This document shows, piece after piece, positions 19,829-28,661 of a stretch of 64,000 nt of DNA (positions are counted from its first letter, which is position 1; each line of letters opens with the position of its first letter). The notes beneath the pieces were generated by a model. The model made no database searches, was not told where the DNA came from, and worked only from the letters and a program-made list of their open reading frames with translations. The stretch comes from Dysgonomonas sp. 520. GTDB taxonomy: Bacteria > Bacteroidota > Bacteroidia > Bacteroidales > Dysgonomonadaceae. A program made the translations under genes and the position numbers. Location: assembly GCF_010501095.1 (NCBI RefSeq), contig NZ_QVMP01000023.1:101276-165275 (forward strand), given 5' to 3'.

Positions 19829-19901
19829 TTGAATAAAACGAAAAAGTCTAGACGGTTTCATAATATAAGTAACAAAAAAGATACTTCAATAGTTTTATTA
19901 A

Positions 19902-20232
19902 TACACTGCGCGGAATTAAAATTCCTTGCATTCCTTTTGAGTCGCCTTCGCTCCTCGATTGTTAATTGGCCAAATCCTCAAAAGGAATCAAAAAGGTTTT
20001 CTGTGACTTAGGCTTCTTGCCGACCCACTTTACAGCTTAATAAGCTGAACAAAAAATAACTCGCACTAAAAGACTGTTAAAATCAGAATGGTTCGACTAT
20101 GCTCAAACAGCTTTTTCTTCTAGTCGCTTATCTGCGCTGTGTGGGTACCCCGTCAATTAGCCTAATGTCACGTTTGTACCTGTCAGGCGAAACGGCATCT
20201 GCTTCGTAGGCGGGAACACGTTAAGCGAAACA
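19902..20232. repeat. Dispersed structured element, full copy 1 (331 bp)
   Basis: This stretch aligns over its whole length with 27535-27835 at high identity, apart from about 30 extra bases in one loop. It starts TACACTGCGC and ends GTTAAGCGAAACA. Inside are two hairpins: GGAATT/AATTCC (19912-19925) and ATTCCTTTTGA/TCAAAAGGAAT (19930-19940 with 19978-19988). The first hairpin shows compensatory changes between copies. No ORF of note. See the finding. Confidence 0.85.
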
Positions 20233-20233
20233 A

Positions 20234-20280
20234 GGCGTAAAATTTTACGCCCGAATGTCAGGGCGAATGTTTATTCGCCC
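20234..20280. repeat. Palindrome GGCGTAAAATTTTACGCC followed by GGGCGAAT/ATTCGCCC hairpin
   Basis: The 18-bp palindrome at 20234-20251 is identical to that at 11792. It is followed at 20261-20280 by an 8-bp stem with a 4-nt loop. They abut the 331-bp element. Confidence 0.75.
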
Positions 20281-20370
20281 CTACACAATATCGAAAACAA
20301 TCCAACACTTTTCAACTACTGATTCACATAAATAAAAGATAACTAACAGAAATATAATACATATTTACAC

Positions 20371-20471
20371 TGTCATTGAGCCGCCTTCGCTCCTCGAACG
20401 TTGTTTCTGAGTAAAATGAAGGGTTTGGATTGAAAACATCCAGATTTTTCACTTCGTACAAAATGACAAAA
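20371..20471. repeat. Diverged dispersed inverted-arm repeat
   Basis: TGTCATTGAG with CCTTCGCTCC on the left and TTCACTTCG with AAAATGACAAAA on the right form the outer arms of a 100-bp element of the GTCAT family. An 86-codon minus-strand frame across it is a translation of the repeat and was not called. Confidence 0.6.
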
Positions 20472-20741
20472 CCGATATAAATCTTATAATATAATGAGTT
20501 AACATCAAAGTCTTCAACTCTTCTTTTGACTGTGCTAATACCTTTTGCTCTTTCACATTTACTCTGATTTCTGCTCCATCCCAACAGGGATATTCAATAT
20601 AAGAAAACACCCGAATATATTTTTACGGATTCTGAAACACGTCGAGCTATCAGTCTGACATCTAAACTATAATCAAAAAAGAATTCTTATCTCTGTCTGT
20701 AATCCGAAACATCAAAAATATAATTTTTGTAAAAGTCTTCA

Positions 20742-20749
20742 TAAATTTG
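20742..20749 (+). promoter_or_regulatory. Possible -7 element TAAATTTG
   Basis: A perfect TAnnTTTG match 268 bp before the secreted repeat protein gene at 21017. There is no TTG at 19-20 bp upstream. It would leave a long leader containing the repeat arm at 20851. Apart from the repeats, nothing else is seen in 20472-21016. Confidence 0.3.
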
Positions 20750-20850
20750 CCTTTAGGTTAATTGTAAGATAGGATACGACTATTTTTTACCACTTATCAT
20801 CTTTTTGTTAATAGATACAATGAAGTCATCTTGACTTTTAGCTTTGTTCA

Positions 20851-20900
20851 TTTTTGTCATGCTGAGTGAAACAAAGCATCGGAACTCTCAAAACAGAGAT
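20851..20900. repeat. Single arm of the GTCAT dispersed repeat
   Basis: TTTTTGTCATGCTGAGTGAA with ACAAAGCATC matches the inverted right arm of the element at 17874-18010. No paired arm follows closely. Confidence 0.65.
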
Positions 20901-21016
20901 CCGTCACTCCGTTCAGAAACAACGTTCGGCGGAGCCAATTAGGGGAAGAAAAGACTTTCGATACCCCCTACATTTTCAATTTCAAAAACAGGTCGAATTT
21001 AAACCCAATAAGAAAA

Positions 21017-22423
21017 ATGAAACGACTAATCTTTTTTACTCTACTGTTCTTCATTACGCAGGAAATGCACGCTCAGGTTACCATTGGCTCCGGCATAGAT
21101 GCCAGAAAAGGAGCACTGCTCGACCTGAAAGAAAATGAAAATATGGATAGCAACACCAATAAGGGGATGATGTTGCCCAGAGTCAATTTGACGCTTATAG
21201 ACGAACTCTATCCTATGTTCGAGTCAAATGATATGAATTATACGGTTTATGAAAGATCTATTCATACCGGACTCATTGTCTACAATTTAACAAATGATCC
21301 TCTAAAAGGCTTATGCCCCGGACCGTATGTTTGGAATGGCAAAGAATGGGAAAGACTTCTAGATCCATGCGCCTTCTCGTTCGACATCAATTGCACCGGC
21401 ATATCGGTTTCCGGATCAATCAATGTACCTATAAACGAAGAAGTGTATATACCATATACCATAAGCAACACACCATACACCATACCTGTAGGTATAGTTG
21501 GCGGACCAACCAATGATATTAGAGCCGTAATAACCAGGGAACAAACATTGAATACCGAAACCGGGGAGATTACCGTAACCATCATCGGAAATCCTACGGT
21601 ATCTTCCAGCTTCAACTTACCTATTACGATAGGTGGTAGCAGTTGTAATATTTCTATCAACACTACAGATCTTTTAGCCATTGAATGTACGAATATTTTT
21701 GCAACAGGATATATTAATGCAGATATGAGTGTGTCGACGCCTGTCGTAAAAATACCTTATACACTATCGAGTGGAAGTTACTCTTTGGCTGCCGGAACAA
21801 TAGGCACGGTAGGAAGTATCGTAGCCAATGTTGAGGCTCAAACCCTCAACTCACCATCCGGATTTATTGATGTCAAATTTTCGGGAACCCCAACCAACAC
21901 AATGAACAAAGTATCGTTCCCGATCAACATAGGCGGAAGCACATGTTCTATTCATCTTTCTGTTTTAAAACCGCCGGCAGAATGTCCAAACGGATCTGCA
22001 GCCAGGGCATTCGTTTTCAATCAAGATTCTAAATGGTATGTCGTAACCACCGAAGAAAATTATACGGGAGGAAGTTCTGGTTTTGCACGGGTAATAGAGT
22101 GTAACAATGAAGATGAAGCTTTGGCTCATCCCGATGCGTTGCAATATTGTGGCAATCTTCAAACCAACAGGTGTATAAAATTCTATGACAGAGATGGTGT
22201 TCATAAAGCAAGCTTATACACATCTTCAAGAAGTAGCGATATTGCTGAAGCTAATATGGGTTGTTGGGGCACACTTATCGCATACGGAGGAAGTAAGATT
22301 CGAAATGCTCTCAACACTACCCCAATAAAATATCTTGGTGCTGTAAATCTCTCCGGCGGTGTAGGGCAACTTGGCACCATCACCGGTAAAGAAGCAATAT
22401 TGACGGATAAGCCGTTAAGGTAA
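21017..22423 (+). CDS. Secreted protein with two Ig-like repeats, function unknown
   Basis: 468 residues with a signal peptide cleaved after HAQ (about residue 19). The N-terminal part (VTIGSGIDARKGALLDLKE, then GMMLPRVNL and VWNGKEWERL) matches a pattern I know from many exported Bacteroidales proteins. Two related modules of about 95 residues follow (about 118-215 and 220-318), each with an IPYTISNTPYTIPVGI-type or IPYTLSSGSYSLAAGT-type strand and ending PITIGGSSCNI or PINIGGSTCSI. The C-terminus (about 320-468) is Cys-containing and different. No sorting domain of T9SS type is seen. Role is probably surface structure or adhesion, but unproven. Confidence 0.8.
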   Translation: MKRLIFFTLLFFITQEMHAQVTIGSGIDARKGALLDLKENENMDSNTNKGMMLPRVNLTLIDELYPMFESNDMNYTVYERSIHTGLIVYNLTNDPLKGLCPGPYVWNGKEWERLLDPCAFSFDINCTGISVSGSINVPINEEVYIPYTISNTPYTIPVGIVGGPTNDIRAVITREQTLNTETGEITVTIIGNPTVSSSFNLPITIGGSSCNISINTTDLLAIECTNIFATGYINADMSVSTPVVKIPYTLSSGSYSLAAGTIGTVGSIVANVEAQTLNSPSGFIDVKFSGTPTNTMNKVSFPINIGGSTCSIHLSVLKPPAECPNGSAARAFVFNQDSKWYVVTTEENYTGGSSGFARVIECNNEDEALAHPDALQYCGNLQTNRCIKFYDRDGVHKASLYTSSRSSDIAEANMGCWGTLIAYGGSKIRNALNTTPIKYLGAVNLSGGVGQLGTITGKEAILTDKPLR

Positions 22424-22445
22424 AGATTGGATATATCGACAAAAA

Positions 22446-22488
22446 AAAATGAAGAATTTGTACTCACTACTGACAAATTCTTCATTTT
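22446..22488. terminator. Bidirectional terminator
   Basis: A 13-bp or longer stem (ATGAAGAATTTGT with ACAAATTCTTCAT) has A-run before and T-run after it. It serves the converging genes ending at 22423 (plus) and 22513 (minus). Confidence 0.85.
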
Positions 22489-22512
22489 TCTTTTTATACC
22501 ATTCCGATGATG

Positions 22513-23151
22513 TCACTCAAACAAATCGGTTATCTTTTCGCCTCCCGTCAGGTGATAGGCATGCAGCCCCACTTTACGGGCATACGTTATATTTGCTTCA
22601 TTGTCATCAATAAAAAGGGTTTTGGAGGGATCTACCCACGTTTCCTCAATCACTCTTTTGTATATTTCCGGATCGGGTTTCCTCAAGTGCATCTCGTCCG
22701 AATAGAAACATTCAATGAAAAGATCCTCGAAATTTTCGCCAAATTGCCGCCTGAACATTTCTTTGAATTTTATTCTGTGCGGAAAATTCGTATTACTCAG
22801 CAAATAAAGATTATAGTCGTTTTTCAACTTATCCACCATCAAAATACGTTCCGGGTCGTATGGTTGTAGCAGAGCATTCCATGCATCCCAAATCAATTTG
22901 TCTGATACCCTCTTCGCAGTAGGATATTCCCGATAAAGGGAACTTATGAATTCGTCGGGAGTAATTGTACCGATCTCCAATTCGTAAAGGAAACTTTTGT
23001 GTGATGAAATTATATCATCCGGTTTCAGGCCGGCAATATCAAGATTGGCAAAGGCTACGATAGTCTTACCAATATTAATGTCCATAATCACGCCTCCAAA
23101 ATCGAAGATAATATTTCTTATGTCGCCCGGAAACTTATCAATTAATTTCAT
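22513..23151 (-). CDS. HAD-superfamily hydrolase (subfamily IA)
   Basis: 212 residues from the ATG at 23151; a TTG three codons upstream is less likely. Motif I is FDFGGVIMDI (about residues 15-24), motif II is LLSNTN (about 110), motif III has KPDPEIY (about 155) and motif IV is FIDDNEANI (about 180). The helical cap sits between motifs I and II. It probably dephosphorylates a small sugar or nucleotide phosphate in the cytoplasm. Divergent from ddh. Confidence 0.9.
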   Translation of the reverse strand: MKLIDKFPGDIRNIIFDFGGVIMDINIGKTIVAFANLDIAGLKPDDIISSHKSFLYELEIGTITPDEFISSLYREYPTAKRVSDKLIWDAWNALLQPYDPERILMVDKLKNDYNLYLLSNTNFPHRIKFKEMFRRQFGENFEDLFIECFYSDEMHLRKPDPEIYKRVIEETWVDPSKTLFIDDNEANITYARKVGLHAYHLTGGEKITDLFE

Positions 23152-23246
23152 ACCTGACAATAGTTTAGAATTGCGAATATAACTATTAAATCTTCAGAAA
23201 CTATCATAAAGAATGGAAAAGTGCCTCTATAATTAATCTTTTTTTA

Positions 23247-23254
23247 TATTTTTG
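23247..23254 (+). promoter_or_regulatory. Promoter -7 element TATTTTTG for ddh
   Basis: Perfect TAnnTTTG match 79 bp before the ddh start codon; no convincing -33 element. Confidence 0.5.
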
Positions 23255-23332
23255 GGTTATTTTCGTAGAAAATAGATAGTAGCGGAAATTTCTTTAAATG
23301 TAACACAATAGTTGAATTAATAAAAACGTAAT

Positions 23333-24229
23333 ATGAAGAAAATAAGAGCAGCCGTAGTAGGATATGGCAATATAGGGAAATATGTGTTGGAAGCCATAAA
23401 CACGTCTCCCGATATAGAGATAGCCGGCATTGTACGCCGTGATGTGTCGAATATCCCTGAAGAGATTAAACAATACGAGGTTGTTGACAATGTAAAAAAA
23501 CTGAAAGACGTTGATGTCGCTGTTTTATGTACGCCGACCCGCAGTGTTGAGACGTATGCGAAAGATTGCCTTGCCAACGGGATCAACACTGTTGACAGTT
23601 ACGACATACACGGTGGCATAGTCAACCTCCGTAGCGAATTGATGAAAGTGGCGCAGGCCAATAACACAGTGGCTATTATTTCTGCCGGATGGGATCCGGG
23701 AACAGATTCGATGATACGTTCTATGTTCGAATTCATGGCTCCTAAAGGGGTTACTTATACCAATTTCGGACCGGGCATGAGCATGGGTCACACCGTAGCG
23801 GTGAAGGCGATAAAAGGAGTCAAAGCAGCCCTTTCCATGACCATCCCGTTAGGCACGAGCATTCATCGCCGTATGGTTTACATTGAGGTGGAAGATGGTT
23901 ACAAATTTGATGAAGTAGCGGCAGCAATCAAAGCAGACGATTATTTCGTTCACGACGAAACTCATGTAATGCAGGTTGACAATGTGGATAACCTGAAAGA
24001 TATGGGACATGGTGTGAACATGGTTCGCAAAGGTGTTTCCGGTGAAACTCAAAATCAATTATTCGACTTCAACATGAAAATAAATAATCCGGCTCTCACA
24101 GCACAGGTTCTTGTAGCATCTGCTCGTGCAACAATGAAGCAAAGACCGGGAGCATACACGATGATAGAAGTGCCGATTATTGACTATATTTACGGAGATA
24201 AAGAGGCTCTGATAAAAAAACTGGTTTAA
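23333..24229 (+). CDS. ddh: meso-Diaminopimelate dehydrogenase
   Basis: 298 residues, the usual length. The NADP-binding fold opens with [17 protein letters not shown] (residues 6-22). Family stretches include [31 protein letters not shown] and [19 protein letters not shown]. It makes meso-diaminopimelate in one reductive amination step from tetrahydrodipicolinate, feeding peptidoglycan and lysine; lysA, which consumes meso-DAP, lies at 35048. Followed by a terminator. Confidence 0.97.
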   Translation: MKKIRAAVVGYGNIGKYVLEAINTSPDIEIAGIVRRDVSNIPEEIKQYEVVDNVKKLKDVDVAVLCTPTRSVETYAKDCLANGINTVDSYDIHGGIVNLRSELMKVAQANNTVAIISAGWDPGTDSMIRSMFEFMAPKGVTYTNFGPGMSMGHTVAVKAIKGVKAALSMTIPLGTSIHRRMVYIEVEDGYKFDEVAAAIKADDYFVHDETHVMQVDNVDNLKDMGHGVNMVRKGVSGETQNQLFDFNMKINNPALTAQVLVASARATMKQRPGAYTMIEVPIIDYIYGDKEALIKKLV

Positions 24230-24243
24230 ATAAAAATAAGTTG

Positions 24244-24277
24244 AGGGCAGAGCCATAACTCTGCTCTTGTTTTTTTA
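24244..24277 (+). terminator. Terminator after ddh
   Basis: GGCAGAG (24246-24252) pairs with CTCTGCTC (24259-24266) and is followed by a T-run at 24270-24276. Confidence 0.85.
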
Positions 24278-24289
24278 ATCTCAAAATAT

Positions 24290-25108
24290 ATGATCTGCTT
24301 CCCTAATGCCAAAATAAATCTCGGATTAAATATCGTCTCAAAAAGAGAAGATGGCTATCACAATCTCGAAACCATTTTTTATCCTATCGCCATAAAAGAT
24401 GCGTTGGAAATTATCCCCTCAAAAAACGGAAAAGATAGTTTTTCGGAATCGGGAATAAAAGTAGATTCGCTCCCTGAGAACAATCTGGTGATAAAGGCTT
24501 TGAATATTTTGCGGGAAGACTATGAGATTCCTCCTATCGACATTTTTTTGCTAAAAAAAATACCATTCGGCGCAGGTATCGGAGGTGGTTCGGCTGATGC
24601 GTCATTCATGCTCAAACTATTGAATGATACTTTCAGCCTCAATATTTCAAACGAAGAATTAGCTATATATGCCCGAAAACTAGGAGCAGACTGCCCTTTC
24701 TTCATTTATAACAAACCCTTGTTTGCTTCCGGCATTGGCGAACTATTCGAAAATGTTAATTTAGATTTGAGCAAATACCAATTTGTACTGATTAAACCCA
24801 ATATACATATCTCAACAAAAGAAGCCTTCGCCCTCATTAAGCCTCAACAACCTGAGATTTCGCTGAAAGAAATCGCCTCAAAACCTGTTGAGGAATGGAA
24901 ACACCTGATGTATAATGATTTTGAAAAAAGCATCTTCCCTCAATTCTCTGAGATAAAAAAGATTAAGAACAAATTATATGAGGCTGGTGCTATTTATTCC
25001 TCTATGTCGGGATCGGGGTCATCCGTCTTTGGAATTTTTGAGAAAGAAGTCAGCTTAGACAATATTTTTCCGAAAGAATATTATGTTTGGCTAGGCATGG
25101 GAATGTAA
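24290..25108 (+). CDS. ispE: 4-diphosphocytidyl-2-C-methyl-D-erythritol kinase
   Basis: 272 residues. A GHMP kinase: the ATP-binding glycine loop is PFGAGIGGGSADASFML (about residues 91-107), the substrate region is PNAKINLGLNIVSKREDGYH at the N-terminus, and the C-terminal glycine motif is SMSGSGSSVFGIF. It catalyses the fourth step of the MEP isoprenoid pathway in the cytoplasm. Its start lies just after the ddh terminator, so it should have its own promoter, though none is obvious in the 13-bp gap. Confidence 0.97.
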   Translation: MICFPNAKINLGLNIVSKREDGYHNLETIFYPIAIKDALEIIPSKNGKDSFSESGIKVDSLPENNLVIKALNILREDYEIPPIDIFLLKKIPFGAGIGGGSADASFMLKLLNDTFSLNISNEELAIYARKLGADCPFFIYNKPLFASGIGELFENVNLDLSKYQFVLIKPNIHISTKEAFALIKPQQPEISLKEIASKPVEEWKHLMYNDFEKSIFPQFSEIKKIKNKLYEAGAIYSSMSGSGSSVFGIFEKEVSLDNIFPKEYYVWLGMGM

Positions 25109-25128
25109 CTCACCCACACATCGCATTA

Positions 25129-25350
25129 CTATTTCCCTACTTTAGATTCAAAGTCACGCAAAGCCAAGATGGCTTTGTATAATTTTCTTTTGTAATAATC
25201 CATCATCAATATATTACCATTGGCTCGCTTTTGCCTATACTTTTCCACGTCATATTCTAGTTTTTTACGTGCTGCCTCCGTAAAGGCCTCTATAAGAGCC
25301 TTCATCGATTCGGGTGTATTTTTTTCTTCGCCTGTAACTTCTGTCATCAT
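25129..25350 (-). CDS. Small conserved-looking charged protein, unknown
   Basis: 73 residues from the ATG at 25350 (a second ATG follows directly). A longer reading from a TTG at 25371 is excluded because it would lie in the -7 promoter element. The sequence is helical and charged (SMKALIEAFTEAARKKLEYD, then DVEKYRQKRANGNILMMDYY). No family recognised. It is convergent with ispE. Confidence 0.7.
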   Translation of the reverse strand: MMTEVTGEEKNTPESMKALIEAFTEAARKKLEYDVEKYRQKRANGNILMMDYYKRKLYKAILALRDFESKVGK

Positions 25351-25368
25351 CAATGATTTTTCAATAAT

Positions 25369-25376
25369 CAAAGATA
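25369..25376 (-). promoter_or_regulatory. Promoter -7 element TATCTTTG for the small charged protein
   Basis: Perfect match on the minus strand, 19 bp before the ATG at 25350. Confidence 0.6.
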
Positions 25377-25428
25377 AAAATTTTAAATGAAGAATACCTT
25401 TACCAAAGCAGATTATATAAGAAAAACA

Positions 25429-25457
25429 AAGGTGACCTTTGTCAGAATGGTCACCTT
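25429..25457 (-). terminator. Terminator after the AIM24-family gene
   Basis: AAGGTGACC and GGTCACCTT (9-bp perfect stem, 11-nt loop) followed on the minus strand by TTGTTTTTC. Confidence 0.85.
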
Positions 25458-25481
25458 CATCAATCGATATATATCAAAATG

Positions 25482-26174
25482 TTACTTCGCCGTTCCGTAA
25501 GATTCCTCATAAGGTTGGATGAGTACCCATCCCGAACCTTCAAATTTCATTTGGATACTTTCGCCGCTACCTCTTCCCAAAAATGTTTTGAACGACACAT
25601 CTGTCTTGATTGAATGAGTCAACGTTCCCGACCATGCCACTGTTGCATTAGGATCTGCAAATACAGGTTTACTCGGTTCTACGCGCAATGTAAGAGGATT
25701 TCCGTGTGTTGTAATGGCAATATGCCCGGTTCCGGATAGTTTCACCTGAAAAAGACCACCGCCTACCATTCCGGCTACCGATTTCATCATTTTTATTTCT
25801 GATTTCACATCTTTTTCGTATGCAAGAACATCGTTTCCGTTAACAAATATCGTTTCATTCTCAAGATATAGAATACGGATTCTTTTCTTCAGGTCGGCTG
25901 CATAGATGCGCCCTGTACCCGAAGCCTCCATAGCCTTGATACCTTCACTCGAAATTGCTTTTTTCAGCAAATTACCAAGTCCTTGGCTAAGAATACTTTC
26001 ACGTTTAAATTTGATATCACCGTCGTATGCCACCATCGAACCGGCTTTCATCATTACGGTTTGATTTTGTAGATTCAACTCCAACATTTCAGGTTTCTCT
26101 AATTCAAAAAAACCGTGTTTTGAGTCGTCTTGTGCAGTTTCTTTCAAGAATGCATCCAAAGAAAATTTATTCAT
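25482..26174 (-). CDS. AIM24/TIGR00266-family protein
   Basis: 230 residues. The AIM24 beta-sandwich fold is indicated by MLELNLQNQTVMMKAGSMVA (about 30-49), the paired glycine segments KAMEASGTGRIYAADL and LFQVKLSGTGHIAI, and ESIQMKFEGSGWVLIQPYEE near the C-terminus. The family is widespread in bacteria and in yeast mitochondria; its biochemical role is not established. No signal peptide, so cytoplasmic. Monocistronic with its own terminator. Confidence 0.88.
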   Translation of the reverse strand: MNKFSLDAFLKETAQDDSKHGFFELEKPEMLELNLQNQTVMMKAGSMVAYDGDIKFKRESILSQGLGNLLKKAISSEGIKAMEASGTGRIYAADLKKRIRILYLENETIFVNGNDVLAYEKDVKSEIKMMKSVAGMVGGGLFQVKLSGTGHIAITTHGNPLTLRVEPSKPVFADPNATVAWSGTLTHSIKTDVSFKTFLGRGSGESIQMKFEGSGWVLIQPYEESYGTAK

Positions 26175-26255
26175 GATAAAGTTTGTTTTTAATAATTATT
26201 GTTATAAAAGATGAACAAAGGTAGTAATTTCCGATACAAGATGTAAACAAAAAGG

Positions 26256-26963
26256 TCACTTATTTAATTTTTCTTTTCCCCGATTTACATAGCTCAGGTC
26301 ACCTACCGAAAGCACGTTAAATTTACCATTTTCATATACCACCTTACACACCGCTGCATTTGGCAAATGCCCTTCAATGAGATTTTCGGCTTCCAAAGCA
26401 AACATGAGCACAAGAATAGTCATGCCATGCGATACAACAAGTATGTTTCCATCTCCACCGGCTTCTTCCTTTTGGCAAATGTCTAATAATGCTCTGATCG
26501 AACGTTCTTTCACCTGCTCAAAACTTTCAGCCGTTCCCAGCCTGTCCAGTTCAACAATAGCTGCCATTATCTCCCGATATGTAATCTCTTTTCGCAGAAA
26601 GGCGTCATACATCTTTTCTATCGTAACATATTGTAGATAAATGGAAATATCAGTCCACATCCGATGATTGAAGTCCGATTCGTAACTACCGAAACAGGCT
26701 TCCCGAAAACCAGCCATTTCCATCACCGGAATATCATTCTGATTTTTTGCATCAAGTATGACTCTTGTAGTTTGCAATGTACGGCGCAAGTCGCTACAAT
26801 ATGCCGACCTGAACATCGTGTCTTCCAAACCTTTGCCCAGAAATTGAGCCACCTCAATGCCCTCTTGTGTCAATGGAGAATCGCACCACCCCTGAACCCT
26901 GTCGAGCGTGTTAAGCAATGTTTTTCCATGACGTGCTATGTAAAATGTTAGTTTTCCTGCCAT
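26256..26963 (-). CDS. Histidine phosphatase / phosphoglycerate mutase-like
   Basis: 235 residues from the ATG at 26963. A further 32 codons upstream are open but lie before the predicted transcription start. The catalytic motif is ARHGKTLLNTLDRVQGW (about residues 8-24), with RRTLQTT and the second histidine in VVSHGMTI. Members act on phosphosugars or other phosphoesters. Function is open. It follows the LprI-like gene by about 50 bp but has its own promoter. Confidence 0.9.
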   Translation of the reverse strand: MAGKLTFYIARHGKTLLNTLDRVQGWCDSPLTQEGIEVAQFLGKGLEDTMFRSAYCSDLRRTLQTTRVILDAKNQNDIPVMEMAGFREACFGSYESDFNHRMWTDISIYLQYVTIEKMYDAFLRKEITYREIMAAIVELDRLGTAESFEQVKERSIRALLDICQKEEAGGDGNILVVSHGMTILVLMFALEAENLIEGHLPNAAVCKVVYENGKFNVLSVGDLSYVNRGKEKLNK

Positions 26964-27000
26964 TATCTTCTTACCTTTTGTGCCAACTTTTTTTGTCACG

Positions 27001-27008
27001 CAAAGATA
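27001..27008 (-). promoter_or_regulatory. Promoter -7 element TATCTTTG for the histidine phosphatase
   Basis: Perfect match on the minus strand, 38 bp before the ATG at 26963; it overlaps the gap just after the upstream gene's stop. Confidence 0.6.
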
Positions 27009-27015
27009 ATCATTC

Positions 27016-27489
27016 TCATTCATAAACCGTGCCCGGATAAACAACATCGATATAAGCATAGATTTCCATCAACCGTTGCTTGATTAAGGATGCTCTCATA
27101 GATACGCTTACGGGTCCCCACATGGTTCCCCCTCCCGTATATTTTCTCGAAGCCACCAGACCTGAAATCACAGCATATTCCCCGTCTCGAAACTTTATCC
27201 AATTGCGTTGAGACTCTCTCAGTACCTTTTTATCGGCTTCGGTGAGGCATTGCATCAATATCTTGTAATATTTATTCAACAAGGCATCATAACCTTCCGC
27301 CTGAGCATTGGCAGCTTCAATCATGCCCATTGTGCTGTAATCACTTTCGAGCATATCGGCTATTTTCTTTTCCAATCGAGCCGTATCCTGTTCAAATTCT
27401 TCTGCTATATTTCTCTCTTCTGCCGAAAGACTTACACTTGTCAAGATAAAAATTGAAGCACAAAGCAATGTTTTAAATATCGTTTTCAT
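27016..27489 (-). CDS. Exported LprI/DUF1311-family protein
   Basis: 157 residues from the ATG at 27489 with a signal peptide (FILTSVSLSAEE). The LprI-type core is near residues 85-110 (LTEADKKVLRESQRNWIKFRD), where the family has conserved Leu, Gln and Trp. Members include lysozyme inhibitors in mycobacteria, but many have unknown roles. The usual paired cysteines are mostly missing (only C64 in the mature core by eye), so inhibitor function is uncertain. Confidence 0.82.
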   Translation of the reverse strand: MKTIFKTLLCASIFILTSVSLSAEERNIAEEFEQDTARLEKKIADMLESDYSTMGMIEAANAQAEGYDALLNKYYKILMQCLTEADKKVLRESQRNWIKFRDGEYAVISGLVASRKYTGGGTMWGPVSVSMRASLIKQRLMEIYAYIDVVYPGTVYE

Positions 27490-27534
27490 AAAAATATTTT
27501 TTAGATTCAACTTTAATTTTTATAAATACCCCCC

Positions 27535-27835
27535 TACACTGCGCGCAATCAAGATTGCTTGCATTCCTTTTGACCTAAGCCTCAAAAGGAATCAAAAAGG
27601 CTTTTTGTGACCAAGGCTCCTTGCCGACCCACTATACAACTTAATAAGCTGAACAAAAAATAACTCGCACCAAAAGCCTGTCAAAACCAGAATAGTTCGG
27701 CTATGCTCAAACAACTTTTTGTTCCTATCGCTTATTTGCGCTGTGTGGGTACCCCGTCAATTAGCCAAATGTCACGTTTACGCCCGTCAGGCAGAACGGC
27801 ATCTACTTCGCAAGCGGGAATACGTTAATGAAACA
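27535..27835. repeat. Dispersed structured element, full copy 2 (301 bp)
   Basis: Aligns end to end with 19902-20232. The first hairpin here reads GCAATC/GATTGC (27545-27558) in place of GGAATT/AATTCC, keeping the pairing. The second stem, ATTCCTTTTGA/TCAAAAGGAAT (27563-27573 with 27582-27592), is identical but its loop is only 8 nt. It fills the gap between the LprI-like gene and pgeF. Confidence 0.85.
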
Positions 27836-27851
27836 CTACTGGAAAAAGTAA

Positions 27852-28661
27852 TTACCGTAAAACTCCGCCCGTAATCATCCTACCCGAATGTATTGTCTGC
27901 CTACGGGCTGAGAAAAACAATTCAGGCAGAGAGTAAGTGCAAAGCGCAGCAATTTCGATATTCTCGTTCAACACCCCTGCATCGCACAATTGAATTTGGT
28001 TTACTTTCCATAAGTCGATGTGCACCTTGCCTGTGTTGTCGTTTCTGAAAGATATTTCGTTGATATTGAAGCCTGCATCAGTAAATGCTTGGGCAACCTC
28101 ATCGCCCACTTCAAAATATTCCGGCGATATAGATGGTCCGATACCTGCCACAAGGTTACAAGGACTGCAACCGAATTTTTGAGACATCGTTTCAATTGTT
28201 TTTTCGGCTATCCGTGCAACCGTACTGCGCCAACCCGCATGAACCGCCGCCAGTATATTTTTCTCAGGATCGTAGATCAGGATAGGCACACAATCGGCTG
28301 TTGAAACACCTATGCAGATATTGCGCCTGTTCGTAATCACAGCATCAATGCCATGAAGAAGTTGCATTTTCTCAAGATCAGATTTCGACATAAAATCACG
28401 ATCAATCACCCTCACCTCACTACCATGCGTTTGGTACGGGAAATACAAGTCTTCGGCATCCACATCTGCCATTACGGCTAGGCGATTACGGTTTTCCTCC
28501 ACACTGTCGGGGTCGTCACCTGCATAAATACCCAGATTAAAGGTGGCATAGTTGCCCTTGCTCACGCCACCATCAATGGTTGTGGTAAAATGGAAAAGAG
28601 AATTGAACCTGCTCAGGTTCTCGAATTGAAGCAAATTGCCGTATTTATCATTTTTCTTCAT
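27852..28661 (-). CDS. pgeF: Purine nucleoside phosphorylase/laccase-domain protein (YfiH type)
   Basis: 269 residues from the ATG at 28661, which overlaps the obgE stop by 14 bp. Longer readings of the frame run into obgE and were rejected. The metal and catalytic residues are visible as His in YQTHGSEV, Cys in STADCVPIL and His in [10 protein letters not shown]. The family has purine nucleoside phosphorylase and adenosine deaminase activity and is linked to peptidoglycan editing. It ends the hpt-adk-obgE run. Confidence 0.93.
   Translation of the reverse strand: MKKNDKYGNLLQFENLSRFNSLFHFTTTIDGGVSKGNYATFNLGIYAGDDPDSVEENRNRLAVMADVDAEDLYFPYQTHGSEVRVIDRDFMSKSDLEKMQLLHGIDAVITNRRNICIGVSTADCVPILIYDPEKNILAAVHAGWRSTVARIAEKTIETMSQKFGCSPCNLVAGIGPSISPEYFEVGDEVAQAFTDAGFNINEISFRNDNTGKVHIDLWKVNQIQLCDAGVLNENIEIAALCTYSLPELFFSARRQTIHSGRMITGGVLR

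Noticed and set aside
20324..20584. 86-codon minus-strand frame
   Set aside because: It is a translation of the GTCAT-family repeat and has no gene-like features.
26964..27059. 32-codon N-terminal extension of the histidine phosphatase
   Set aside because: It overlaps the LprI-like gene and lies upstream of the predicted transcription start.
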